Assembly (NCBI GenBank): GCA_902762305.1
Contig: CACWNW010000022.1
Span: 1-34,987, forward strand
Length of the DNA: 34,987 bases
Origin: Fibrobacter succinogenes
Lineage (GTDB): Bacteria; Fibrobacterota; Fibrobacteria; Fibrobacterales; Fibrobacteraceae
Direction of reading: 5' to 3'
Of this stretch, positions 8,399-15,405 are shown piece by piece. Under the pieces are notes generated by a model. It worked only from the letters and a program-made list of their open reading frames with translations. It had not been told where the DNA came from and did no database searches. The first letter of the stretch is position 1. Each line of letters opens with the position of its first letter. The position numbers were made by a program, and so were the translations under genes.

Positions 8399-9853
8399 AT
8401 GGCTCTACAGTTCTACAACACCGCATCGCGCAAGAAAGAAGTATTCACACTCCCCGAAGGCGTCCCCGCCGTGCGCATGTACTGTTGTGGCCCGACGGTG
8501 TACCATTTCGCCCACATCGGCAACCTTCGCACCTACATTTTCGAAGACTTCCTGGTCCGTACGCTCAAGTACTACGGCTACAAGGTGAACCACATCGTGA
8601 ACATCACCGACGTGGGCCACCTCACCAGCGATGCAGACTCCGGCGACGACAAGATGGAAAAGGGCGCCGCCCGCGAAGGCAAGTCCGTTTGGGACATCGC
8701 GAAGTTCTACACCGACGCGTTCATGGCCGACTGGCACCGTTTGAACATCCAGGAACCGACCCGCTGGACGCCTGCCACGCAGCACATCCAGGAACAGATT
8801 GAACTGGTGAAGACCCTCGAAGAAAAGGGTTACACCTACCGCACGAGCGACGGCATCTACTTCGACAGCCTCAAGTTCCCGCGCTATGCCGACTTCGCGC
8901 GCCTCGACGTGGAAAACCTGCGCAAGGGCAGCCGAATCGACATGGGCGAAAAGAAGAACGCCACCGACTTCGCTCTGTGGAAGTTCAGCCCGAAGGACAA
9001 GAAGCGCGCCATGGAATGGGATAGCCCGTGGGGCGTCGGTTTCCCCGGCTGGCATATCGAATGTTCCGCCATGGCCATGAAGTACAACGGCCCGACGCTC
9101 GACATCCACTGCGGCGGTACGGACCACATCCGCGTGCACCACACAAACGAAATCGCCCAGAGCGAATGCGCCAACGGCGTCCCGTTCGCACGCTTCTGGA
9201 TGCACGGCGAATTCCTGCGCACCGCTAGCGAAGAAAAGCTCGAGGACGGCACCACCGAACAGAAGTTCGGCAAGATGAGCAAGTCCAGCGGCGAATTCCT
9301 GACGGTTTCGCTCCTGATGGACCGCGGCTTCAACCCGCTCGACTACCGCTTCTTCGCGATCGGCAGCCACTACCGCAACTACCTGAACTTCACTTGGGAA
9401 GCCTTGGAAGGCGCCAAGGAAGGCCTGAAGAGCTTGCACAAGAAGACGGACCCGCTGATTGGCAAGGCTACCGCAATTACGAGCGAAGCAGCCAAGGCAT
9501 TCCAGAACGAGTTCAAGGACGCCATCGGCGACGACTTGAACATGCCGCGTGCACTCGGCATCATGAACACGATGCTCAAGAGCGATATCGATGACGGCGA
9601 GAAGGCTGCACTCGTGGCCGACTTCGACCAGATTTTCGGCCTGAAGCTCGACGAGCCCCGCGAAGAATATGCCAAGAAGGGCGCGAACGACGGCGTGGAT
9701 GTCGCAAAGATCGAAGCACTGATTGCCGCCCGCAAGGAAGCCCGTGCCAACAAGAACTGGGCCGAAAGTGACCGCATCCGCGACGAACTCGCCGCGATGA
9801 ACGTGGTCATCAAGGACTCCAAGGAAGGCACAACCTGGGAATTCAAGGGTTAG
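8399..9853 (+). CDS. cysS: Cysteinyl-tRNA synthetase
   Basis: A 484-aa class I aminoacyl-tRNA synthetase that charges tRNA-Cys in the cytoplasm. The HIGH signature appears as HIGN at residues 39-42 and KMSKS at 292-296. Cys30 just before GPTVY, and the Cys in GWHIECSAM, are the expected zinc ligands that select cysteine. The HCGGTDHIRVHHTNEIAQSE block is typical. The ATG at 8399 is preceded by GGAGG at ideal spacing; the in-frame extension upstream to 8279 has no coding character and crosses the promoter. The length is normal for the family. It is followed by a terminator at 9889, so it is probably a single-gene transcript. Confidence 0.97.
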   Translation: MALQFYNTASRKKEVFTLPEGVPAVRMYCCGPTVYHFAHIGNLRTYIFEDFLVRTLKYYGYKVNHIVNITDVGHLTSDADSGDDKMEKGAAREGKSVWDIAKFYTDAFMADWHRLNIQEPTRWTPATQHIQEQIELVKTLEEKGYTYRTSDGIYFDSLKFPRYADFARLDVENLRKGSRIDMGEKKNATDFALWKFSPKDKKRAMEWDSPWGVGFPGWHIECSAMAMKYNGPTLDIHCGGTDHIRVHHTNEIAQSECANGVPFARFWMHGEFLRTASEEKLEDGTTEQKFGKMSKSSGEFLTVSLLMDRGFNPLDYRFFAIGSHYRNYLNFTWEALEGAKEGLKSLHKKTDPLIGKATAITSEAAKAFQNEFKDAIGDDLNMPRALGIMNTMLKSDIDDGEKAALVADFDQIFGLKLDEPREEYAKKGANDGVDVAKIEALIAARKEARANKNWAESDRIRDELAAMNVVIKDSKEGTTWEFKG

Positions 9854-9885
9854 TGATTAGTCAATAGTCATTGGTCATTAGTAAA
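9853..9885. repeat. TTAGTCA-type heptamer repeat
   Basis: Degenerate tandem heptamers (GATTAGTCAATAGTCATTGG, then TCATTAG) begin right at the cysS stop. The same pattern recurs at 13622-13712 and, more loosely, at 17278-17300. Confidence 0.55.
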
Positions 9886-9888
9886 TTT

Positions 9889-9914
9889 GCCCGCCGTTGT
9901 GCGGGCATTTTTTC
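9889..9914 (+). terminator. cysS terminator
   Basis: Stem GCCCGC/GCGGGC with a six-base loop, followed by A and six T. It stands 35 bases after the cysS stop codon. Confidence 0.85.
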
Positions 9915-10016
9915 ATTGTCATCCTGAGCTATACGAAACTTGGCAACTTGTTGCCTTAGTTGAGTTATCCTCTATGAGGAGAAGAACCGCTAGGTTCGTA
10001 GTCGAAGGATCCAGAC
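9915..10016. repeat. REP-like interspersed element
   Basis: It starts GTCATCCTGAGC and ends GTCGAAGGATCC, with a 70-base interior containing short inverted segments (CTTGGCAACTTGTTGCC; CCTCTATGAGG). This layout is typical of bacterial intergenic palindromic repeats. A shorter relative in reverse orientation lies near 12938. Confidence 0.55.
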
Positions 10017-10033
10017 CTGATTTTTCCTTTTTT

Positions 10034-10041
10034 TATATTAG
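10034..10041 (+). promoter_or_regulatory. -7 box abutting the MBL-fold gene start
   Basis: TATATTAG ends 4 bases before the ATG at 10046. There is no Shine-Dalgarno between, so the transcript is predicted to begin at or next to the start codon. Confidence 0.5.
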
Positions 10042-10045
10042 CAAC

Positions 10046-10702
10046 ATGAACATCAAGCAATTTGTCGTGAATCCCTTCGGCGTGAACTGCTTTATCCTGA
10101 GCAACGATGCCGGCGATGCGATCCTCATCGACCCGAGCGTCAGCAACGAGCGCGAAGAAGACGCTCTCGCTCGCTACATAGAGCAAAACCATTTGACAGT
10201 GCGCCACCTTCTGAACACGCACCTGCACCTGGACCACGTGCTGGGCAACGCTTTTGTCGCCCGCAAGTACGGCGTGCAGCCCGAGGCTCACGAAGAAGAC
10301 GCCTTCCTGCTTGATTTGCAAGAGGAACAGAGCCAGATGTTCGGCCTCCCGATGCGGGAACATTCGCCCGGACTCGGCAACTACCTTGCCGAGGGCGATG
10401 CCGTCGAGGTTCCCGGTATCAAGTTGCAGGTTTTCCACATCGCAGGGCACTCTCCCGGCGGCATCGCGTTTTACTGCGAAAACCCGGGCGAAGTGAACGG
10501 GCAGAAAGATGTTCCTCCCCTGCTGTTCCCCGGCGATATCATGTTCGCAGGCAGCCGCGGGCGCAGCGACCTCTTCGGCGGGGACGACGATGCACTTGTA
10601 AGCGGAATCAAGAACAAACTGCTCACGCTCCCAAAAGAGACAGTCGTATTCCCCGGACACGGGCCGATGACAAGCATTGCAGATGAAATAAGGTGGTATT
10701 AA
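10046..10702 (+). CDS. MBL-fold metallo-hydrolase (glyoxalase II-like)
   Basis: A 218-aa metallo-beta-lactamase-fold hydrolase, probably cytoplasmic. Metal ligands are visible in the expected order: H59, H61, D63 and H64 in THLHLDH, H135 in IAGHSPGG, D164 in FPGDIMF and H205 in PGHGP. The C-terminal PGHGPMTSIADE ending is typical of the hydroxyacylglutathione-hydrolase-like subgroup with no extra substrate domain. The ATG at 10046 was chosen because homologous sequence begins there (MNIKQFVVNPFGVNC); the open frame further upstream crosses a terminator and a repeat. The substrate cannot be told from sequence. The predicted transcript is leaderless. Confidence 0.88.
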   Translation: MNIKQFVVNPFGVNCFILSNDAGDAILIDPSVSNEREEDALARYIEQNHLTVRHLLNTHLHLDHVLGNAFVARKYGVQPEAHEEDAFLLDLQEEQSQMFGLPMREHSPGLGNYLAEGDAVEVPGIKLQVFHIAGHSPGGIAFYCENPGEVNGQKDVPPLLFPGDIMFAGSRGRSDLFGGDDDALVSGIKNKLLTLPKETVVFPGHGPMTSIADEIRWY

Positions 10703-10718
10703 CTTCAACAATTAATTT

Positions 10719-10746
10719 GTCATGCCCGACTTGGTCGGGCACCTCC
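10719..10746. repeat. REP-like palindrome, GTCAT...CTCC type
   Basis: GTCAT, then GCCCGAC-TTG-GTCGGGC as a perfect 7-bp hairpin, then ACCTCC. It begins 16 bases after the MBL gene stop and may also act as a weak terminator. Confidence 0.6.
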
Positions 10747-10765
10747 ATTTTCTCTTAAAAGGGAG

Positions 10766-11968
10766 ATGACAGTTGCGGGTATAGGAATGGGCGACAGTAA
10801 AACAGCAAGAATTGGGTGGATTGACGAGTTCAAGGGATTCGTCCTGCTACTCGTGTGCCTGTACCATGTGGAACAGTCGTTCCCGCAGGCGCACATGGAC
10901 ATGCTGCACCTGAGCGCGATGCGCATGTCGGCATTCTTCTTCATTTCGGGCATGCTTTTCAGCACGCGACGCTTCGGCGATTTCAAGAGCTACTTTATCC
11001 ACAAGACGCGCGTCCTGCTTGTCCCCTACATTCTGCTTTCGCTGCTGTTCCTCCTGCTAGACCCGGTGCTCTACAATTTCGCTTTGTTCCCGAAGACGCC
11101 GCGCATGACCATCATGAACATCCACCCGCATATTGCAAGCGTGTGGGACTACATCTACTGGAACCTCGCAAAGATTTTCGTGGCGGGGAAATCCTCCATC
11201 GGGTCGGGCCCGCTGTGGTTCGTGTTCACGCTCTACTCGGTGAGCCTTATTTTCTATGGGGTGCAAGCGATTGCAAACGCCCTTTCGCCGGTTTCAGGCA
11301 AGCGTTCGCGGAACAAGTCCGGAATAGCAGGCCGGATAATCATCGCAGTTGCCGCAATCGCAGGCCTCGCGGGAGGTTGGCTCCTGTACAGGCACCACAT
11401 CCGGCTGCCGCTCGGAATCGAGCGCGACCTCACCGTCCTCTTCTTCTTCGCCTGCGGGTACATCTGCAAGGGAATCATCCAGAAGCACCTCTGCGACAAG
11501 GGGAAAAACCGCATCCCCTGGAGCCTCGTCGTGGCAACGTCCGTCACGTCGTTCATCCTCTACGCGGCCACCGAAGTGCCGGACCCGAACTTCAGCATCA
11601 TGAACAACGACCTCGGGAAGAGCCTCCCCTTGTTCCTAGCGAGTTCCGCATTCGGAATCATCGGGCTTTTGACCGCCTTTATCGCCATAGACAGGATTCC
11701 CGACATCCTGCCCCTCCGAACCGCGAAGGGAATCCTCCGCAACATTTCGCGCAACGCGCTCGTGATACTCGCCGTCCACTGGTATATACTGCTCGTGATG
11801 CGTCTGCTGTTCCGCGCATCCTTCAACAAGCCGGGAATCGCCTACCTCTCCATCGCGGTTGTTGCCGCGGGCGTCATTGTCGCCATACCGCTATTCCGCT
11901 GCAAGCTCTACCGCCTGCTCGGCAAGCAGAAAATCAGCGCAAGCGAAAGCCTGAGCATCAGGGACTAG
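10766..11968 (+). CDS. Acyltransferase 3 family membrane protein
   Basis: A 400-aa integral membrane protein of the acyltransferase-3 (OafA/NodX/WecH-like) family, which O-acetylates or otherwise acylates surface sugars. The N-terminal block IGWIDEFKGFVLLLVCLYHV carries the conserved D...KG and catalytic-type His pattern. It is followed by about ten hydrophobic segments, and FFFISGMLFS matches the second family motif. The start is uncertain: the ATG at 10766 has GGGAG directly against it, which is too close for a normal Shine-Dalgarno; the in-frame ATG at 10787 is the alternative. The neighbours do not reveal the substrate. Confidence 0.85.
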   Translation: MTVAGIGMGDSKTARIGWIDEFKGFVLLLVCLYHVEQSFPQAHMDMLHLSAMRMSAFFFISGMLFSTRRFGDFKSYFIHKTRVLLVPYILLSLLFLLLDPVLYNFALFPKTPRMTIMNIHPHIASVWDYIYWNLAKIFVAGKSSIGSGPLWFVFTLYSVSLIFYGVQAIANALSPVSGKRSRNKSGIAGRIIIAVAAIAGLAGGWLLYRHHIRLPLGIERDLTVLFFFACGYICKGIIQKHLCDKGKNRIPWSLVVATSVTSFILYAATEVPDPNFSIMNNDLGKSLPLFLASSAFGIIGLLTAFIAIDRIPDILPLRTAKGILRNISRNALVILAVHWYILLVMRLLFRASFNKPGIAYLSIAVVAAGVIVAIPLFRCKLYRLLGKQKISASESLSIRD

Positions 11969-12048
11969 CGGGCCGCGCATCCCATACTCAAATTTCGCGC
12001 GCTTCTTGTAACCACATCATGCAAGCGCATTCCTCGCCGAAAGAAAAA

Positions 12049-12315
12049 TCAGAGGTAGCTCTTGTTCATGCGCGGGACTTCCGTCTCGTGCTGTTTTTTC
12101 GGCACGTACACCTTGATGGCATAGACGTTCTGTTCCGTCTCCGCAACGATGTCGCCTTCCTGCAGGTCCTCGTAGAGTTCGATTTCTATTTCCACGCCGT
12201 CGCGGGCAATGCAGCGCACCGACCGCGCCGTGAGTTCCTCGCGCAAGAGCGGGACATCGACAACCTTCTTGTAGGTTCCGTGATGTGTGGTTCCGAGAAT
12301 CCTGTTACAAAACAT
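12049..12315 (-). CDS. Small protein resembling the UreE N-terminal domain
   Basis: An 88-aa protein read divergently from gmk. The segment VPLLREELTARSVRCIARDG, then VEIEIELYEDLQEGDIVAET, then YAIKV follows the pattern of the UreE N-terminal domain (a run of Arg-rich positions, then DG.E...LP.G..L..GD.L). The nickel-binding C-terminal domain and His-rich tail are missing. No urease genes lie nearby. A -7 box, TAAATTTG, ends 4 bases before the ATG, which supports this as a real, leaderless gene. It may be a free-standing UreE-N protein or an unrelated small beta protein. The family call is tentative; the existence of the gene is more secure. Confidence 0.6.
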   Translation of the reverse strand: MFCNRILGTTHHGTYKKVVDVPLLREELTARSVRCIARDGVEIEIELYEDLQEGDIVAETEQNVYAIKVYVPKKQHETEVPRMNKSYL

Positions 12316-12319
12316 GCCC

Positions 12320-12327
12320 CAAATTTA
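12320..12327 (-). promoter_or_regulatory. -7 box of the UreE-like gene
   Basis: TAAATTTG on the minus strand, an exact TAnnTTTG match, 4 bases before the ATG at 12315. It lies 2 bases from the opposing gmk box. Confidence 0.6.
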
Positions 12328-12329
12328 AC

Positions 12330-12337
12330 TACATTTT
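12330..12337 (+). promoter_or_regulatory. -7 box of gmk
   Basis: TACATTTT ends 5 bases before the gmk ATG, with no Shine-Dalgarno between. Back-to-back with the minus-strand box at 12320-12327. Confidence 0.55.
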
Positions 12338-12342
12338 TCCGC

Positions 12343-12906
12343 ATGAAAAACAAGCTCTTCGTGATGAGCGCCGCAAGTGGCGCCGGCAAGACCACCCTCA
12401 AGGACAAGGTCATCGGGGAATTCCCAGACATCGTGTATTCCATCTCGGCAACGACGCGCAAGCCCCGCGAGGGCGAAGTCGACGGCGTGCACTACTTCTT
12501 CAAGACGAAGGAAGAGTTCGAGCAGATGATCAAGGACGATGCGCTCGTGGAATACAACCTGGTGCACGGCAACTACTACGGCACGCCCAAGTTCTTCGTC
12601 GAGGACATGCTCAAACAGGGCAAGCGCGTTCTATTTGATATAGACGTGTTCGGCAAGGTGAACTTCGACAAGGTCTACCCCGAGGCGACGGGCATCCTCA
12701 TCCTGCCCCCGAGCGAAGAAGAACTCGAGCGCAGGCTCCGCGGGCGCGGCACCGACAGCGAAGAAGTCATCCAGACCCGCCTCCACAACGCGAAAAAGGA
12801 GATGGAATTCGCGAAAACGCAGGGAAAATACGAGTTCACCATCGTGAACGACGACCTCGAGAAGGCGGCAAACGAGCTCCGGGCCATCCTCAAGGGCGAG
12901 GTTTAG
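12343..12906 (+). CDS. gmk: Guanylate kinase
   Basis: A 187-aa cytoplasmic kinase converting GMP to GDP with ATP, essential for nucleotide supply. The P-loop is SAASGAGKTTL at residues 9-19. The GMP-binding region shows SISATTRKPREGEVDG and VHGNYYGTP, including the Ser, Arg and Tyr residues that hold GMP. DIDVFGKVNF follows where most bacteria have DIDVQG. RLRGRGTDS is the lid. The length is typical (about 190-205 aa). The ATG at 12343 is chosen over a very long in-frame upstream extension because the family begins here and a -7 box stands 5 bases away. It is separated from rpsP by a terminator. Confidence 0.96.
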   Translation: MKNKLFVMSAASGAGKTTLKDKVIGEFPDIVYSISATTRKPREGEVDGVHYFFKTKEEFEQMIKDDALVEYNLVHGNYYGTPKFFVEDMLKQGKRVLFDIDVFGKVNFDKVYPEATGILILPPSEEELERRLRGRGTDSEEVIQTRLHNAKKEMEFAKTQGKYEFTIVNDDLEKAANELRAILKGEV

Positions 12907-12916
12907 GCACTAAAGT

Positions 12917-12957
12917 CGCCCGGGTCCGGGTACTGCTCCTTCGGCTCAGGACGACGC
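12917..12957. repeat. REP-like fragment
   Basis: CTCCTTCGGCTCAGGACGAC is the reverse complement of a variant of the GTCATCCTGAGC...GAAGGA element seen at 9915-10016. It is preceded by a CCCGGGTCCGGG stretch. Confidence 0.4.
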
Positions 12958-12961
12958 ATTT

Positions 12962-12994
12962 TTGGCGATTTTGACAAAATTTCGCCAATTTTTA
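12962..12994 (+). terminator. gmk terminator
   Basis: TTGGCGA pairs with TCGCCAA, with an inner TTTT/AAAA extension and a small bulge, followed by five to seven T. It lies 55 bases after the gmk stop. Confidence 0.65.
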
Positions 12995-13018
12995 TAATTT
13001 CGAATATTAATTTATATG

Positions 13019-13052
13019 TAAAGAACGGAATTTTTTACATTTCCGTCCTTTA
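13019..13052. promoter_or_regulatory. Inverted repeat upstream of rpsP
   Basis: Two 13-base arms, TAAAGAACGGAAT and TTTCCGTCCTTTA (two mismatches), are separated by an 8-base T-rich loop. The repeat ends 20 bases before the rpsP -7 box, so it could be an operator; it may instead be a second terminator. Confidence 0.4.
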
Positions 13053-13071
13053 CACACAAAGGGTTTATTTC

Positions 13072-13079
13072 TATATTGC
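13072..13079 (+). promoter_or_regulatory. -7 box of rpsP
   Basis: TATATTGC, the same octamer as in front of the BACON-like lipoprotein gene (31215). It leaves a leader of about 50 bases with GAGG before the ATG. Confidence 0.45.
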
Positions 13080-13131
13080 CCCAGCAAAAACAACAATCCC
13101 CGGTTCCCGGGAACCCCAAAAAGAGGTTAAA

Positions 13132-13569
13132 ATGGCTACTGTTATCCGTCTCGCTCGCTTCGGCAAGCGCCACAACCCGATCTACCGTGCCATCGTCATC
13201 GACAACCGCAAGGCTCGTGACGACAGCTTTATCGAACAGGTCGGTTTCTACAACCCGAACATGAAGAAGGCCGAAGTCCGCTTCGACCAGGAAAAGGTCC
13301 TCAAGTGGCTCTCTGTCGGCGCCCAGCCGTCCGACACCGTCCGCAACCTCCTGAAGCAGGTCGGCATCCTCGACTTGTTCCACGAGATCAAGGCCGGCCG
13401 TTCCATCGAAGGCAAGACCGCCACTCCGCGTGCCGAAAAGAAGAAGGCCGTGAAGCTCGGCCCCAAGGCCCTCGCCAAGATCGAAGCCGAAAAGGCTGCC
13501 AAGGAAGCCGCCGCTGCTGAAGCCGCTGCCGCCGCCGAGGCTCCTGCTGAGGCTCCCGCCGAAGCATAA
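13132..13569 (+). CDS. rpsP: 30S ribosomal protein S16
   Basis: A 145-aa ribosomal protein of the 30S body. Residues 1-85 (MATVIRLARFGKRHNPIYRA, then GFYNPN, then LKWLSVGAQPSDTV) are the canonical S16 core. The remaining 60 residues are an extension rich in Lys, then Ala and Glu (KEAAAAEAAAAAEAPAEAPA). Most S16 proteins are 80-90 aa, so this tail is long and of low complexity. GAGG precedes the ATG. In many bacteria rpsP is co-transcribed with rimM-trmD-rplS; here a strong terminator and a repeat separate it from rimM, although gene order is kept. Confidence 0.97.
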   Translation: MATVIRLARFGKRHNPIYRAIVIDNRKARDDSFIEQVGFYNPNMKKAEVRFDQEKVLKWLSVGAQPSDTVRNLLKQVGILDLFHEIKAGRSIEGKTATPRAEKKKAVKLGPKALAKIEAEKAAKEAAAAEAAAAAEAPAEAPAEA

Positions 13570-13585
13570 TCATGCTTTTCTAAAG

Positions 13586-13617
13586 AGTCCTGTGCCCCGT
13601 GCACGGGACTTTTTTTA
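13586..13617 (+). terminator. rpsP terminator
   Basis: A 10-bp stem (13586-13595 with 13601-13610, one T-G pair) and a five-base loop, followed by seven T. It stands 17 bases after the rpsP stop. Confidence 0.9.
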
Positions 13618-13621
13618 TCCA

Positions 13622-13712
13622 GTTAGTCACTAGTCATTAGTCAATGGTCATTGGCTTCTAGCCAGGCGGCAGAGCCGCGATTATTCAACTAACAACTAAT
13701 GACTAAAGACCA
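13622..13712. repeat. TTAGTCA-type heptamer repeat in inverted arrangement
   Basis: The left arm, GTCACTAGTCATTAGTCAAT, then GGTCATTGG, is answered by a right arm whose reverse complement is GGTTATTGGTCTTTAGTCAT, then TAG. The two flank about 35 bases including GCGGCAGAGCCGC, itself a hairpin. It separates rpsP from rimM. Confidence 0.55.
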
Positions 13713-13733
13713 ATAACCATATCCCGATAAGCA

Positions 13734-14327
13734 ATGTCCGACTCTCAGGAATATATCACCGTCTGCCAGCTCATGCGCACGCATGGCGTGAAGGGTTACA
13801 TCAAGGCGATGCCCCTCACCCACGACCTTACGCGCCACAAGAGCCTCAAGGACGTGCGCCTGAAGAAGACGAACGGCGAGGAACTGGACCTGCGTATCGA
13901 GGATTCCAAGCAGGCGAACGACATCTGGCTTTTGAAATTCGAAGGCTACGATACGCCCGAATCGCTCGTGCATTTCGTGAACGGCGACGTGATGATTCCC
14001 GAGTCCGAGAGGCTCCCCGCACCCGAGGGCGAGTACTACATCGACGACCTGGAAGGCTTCCGCGTCCATACGGGAGACGGCCGCGACATCGGCGAAGTCC
14101 TCTCCGTGGAGGAACTCCCGACAGTCAACGCGTTCAACATCAGGTTCGACGAGGCATTCCAGTCCGAATTCAGCAAGAAGCCGGTCTTCGCCCCGTGGAT
14201 TGACGACTGCGTACTCGATATCGACGACGAAGGCGAGTTCATCGTGTGCGACGCGGCCTACCTGAAGGCGCTCTGCCCCGAGGACCACAGTTCCGAGGCA
14301 CGCCCGGAAAGCGACGGGGAGGCATGA
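13734..14327 (+). CDS. rimM: Ribosome maturation factor RimM
   Basis: A 197-aa 16S rRNA-processing factor that binds S19 in the 30S head. The N-terminal RimM domain begins ITVCQLMRTHGVKGYIKAMP, where the G.HG..G pattern is typical. The C-terminal PRC-barrel domain includes EYYIDDLEGFRVHT and the linker LPTVNAFNI, with the FAPWID motif near residue 150. The length is slightly above average owing to an acidic tail. It overlaps trmD by 4 bases (ATGA), so the two are translationally coupled. No clear -7 box was found immediately upstream. Confidence 0.94.
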   Translation: MSDSQEYITVCQLMRTHGVKGYIKAMPLTHDLTRHKSLKDVRLKKTNGEELDLRIEDSKQANDIWLLKFEGYDTPESLVHFVNGDVMIPESERLPAPEGEYYIDDLEGFRVHTGDGRDIGEVLSVEELPTVNAFNIRFDEAFQSEFSKKPVFAPWIDDCVLDIDDEGEFIVCDAAYLKALCPEDHSSEARPESDGEA

Positions 14328-15031
14328 TGGTCATCGACTGCATCACCATATTCCCCGAGATGTTCGCACCCATGAAGCAATCCATCATGGGCCGCGCACA
14401 GGCGAAGGGCCTGCTCGAATTCAACACGGTCTACCTCCGCGACTTCGCGATAAACGACTACGGCCAGGTGGACGACGTGCCCTACGGGGGCGAACCGGGC
14501 ATGGTGCTCCGGCCCGAACCGCTCGCCGCCGCCATCCGCAGCACGGGCGTGAAGCAGGACGGCGGGAAGGTCATCTACCTCACGGCAGACGGCGTGCCCT
14601 TCACGCACAAGATCGCCGAGGAACTCTCGCACGAAAACCACCTGGTGCTCGTGTGCGGGCACTACAAGGGCATCGACGACCGCATACGCCAGACCGAGGT
14701 CGACATGGAGATTTCCATAGGCGATTTCGTGGTCAGCGGTGGCGAACTGCCCGCGATGCTTTTGAGCGATGCGGTAGTGAGGCTCATCGACGGCGCCCTC
14801 GGGAACCGCGAAAGCGGCGATACCGACTCCTTCGCGCAGGGCGTACTGGGATGGCCGGTCTACACCCGCCCGGAGGAATTCGAGGGCAAAAAAGTGCCCG
14901 AAGTGCTCCTTTCGGGCCATCACAAGAACATTTCTGAATGGCGGAAGCAGGAATCCCTGAAAAGAACGCAGGAAAGACGCCCCGACATCCTTGAAAAAAT
15001 CAAATTAAATGCTAAATTTGGCGACAAATAA
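14324..15031 (+). CDS. trmD: tRNA (guanine-N1)-methyltransferase
   Basis: A 235-aa SPOUT-class enzyme that methylates G37 of tRNAs with S-adenosylmethionine and prevents +1 frameshifting. The N-terminus MVIDCITIFPEMF is canonical. The trefoil-knot cofactor site is visible as YLTADGVPFTH, then LVCGHYKGIDDR and ISIGDFVVSGGELPAM. The C-terminal ...HHKNISEWRKQESLKRTQER ending is typical. The ATG at 14324 overlaps the rimM stop and has GGGGAGG before it; upstream in-frame sequence lies inside rimM. rplS follows after 16 bases. Confidence 0.97.
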   Translation: MMVIDCITIFPEMFAPMKQSIMGRAQAKGLLEFNTVYLRDFAINDYGQVDDVPYGGEPGMVLRPEPLAAAIRSTGVKQDGGKVIYLTADGVPFTHKIAEELSHENHLVLVCGHYKGIDDRIRQTEVDMEISIGDFVVSGGELPAMLLSDAVVRLIDGALGNRESGDTDSFAQGVLGWPVYTRPEEFEGKKVPEVLLSGHHKNISEWRKQESLKRTQERRPDILEKIKLNAKFGDK

Positions 15032-15047
15032 TTAAGAGGTACACATT

Positions 15048-15395
15048 ATGTCCCTGAACATCGAAGCAATCCATAGCGAAAACGTGAAGTCCGATGTGCC
15101 GGCCTTCCGCGCTGGCGACACCGTCACTGTCAACGTCAAGGTCATTGAAGGCACCAAGGAACGTATCCAGCCGTTCAAGGGTGTTGTCATCCAGCTCAAG
15201 AACTCGGGCGTTTCCAAGACCCTCACCGTCCGCAAGATGTCCGGCTCCGTTGCCGTTGAACGCATCTTCCCGGTGAACAGCCCCCGTATCGATTCCATCG
15301 TTCTCGACCGCGCCGGTAAGGTCCGCCAGTCTCGCATCTACTACATGCGCAACCTCCGCGGCAAGGCTGCCCGTATCGAAGAACGCGAAGCCTAA
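15048..15395 (+). CDS. rplS: 50S ribosomal protein L19
   Basis: A 115-aa ribosomal protein at the 30S-50S interface. The core FRAGDTVTVNVKVIEGTKER, then IQPFKGVVIQ, then SVAVERIFPVNSPRIDSI is unmistakable, and it ends KVRQSRIYYMRNLRGKAARI. AAGAGG stands 9 bases before the ATG. It is the third gene of rimM-trmD-rplS, and two cyclic-nucleotide-binding genes follow closely and are probably co-transcribed. Confidence 0.97.
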   Translation: MSLNIEAIHSENVKSDVPAFRAGDTVTVNVKVIEGTKERIQPFKGVVIQLKNSGVSKTLTVRKMSGSVAVERIFPVNSPRIDSIVLDRAGKVRQSRIYYMRNLRGKAARIEEREA

Positions 15396-15405
15396 TCGGG
15401 CTTCA

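Noticed and set aside
8405-9439. A 344-codon minus-strand frame antisense to cysS
   Set aside because: The Val/Ala/His-rich shadow composition and the complete cysS opposite rule it out.
10855-12906. A 683-codon open frame on the plus strand
   Set aside because: Only its last 187 codons (gmk) are real. The upstream part overlaps the acyltransferase and the UreE-like gene in other frames and has Arg/His/Pro-rich shadow composition.
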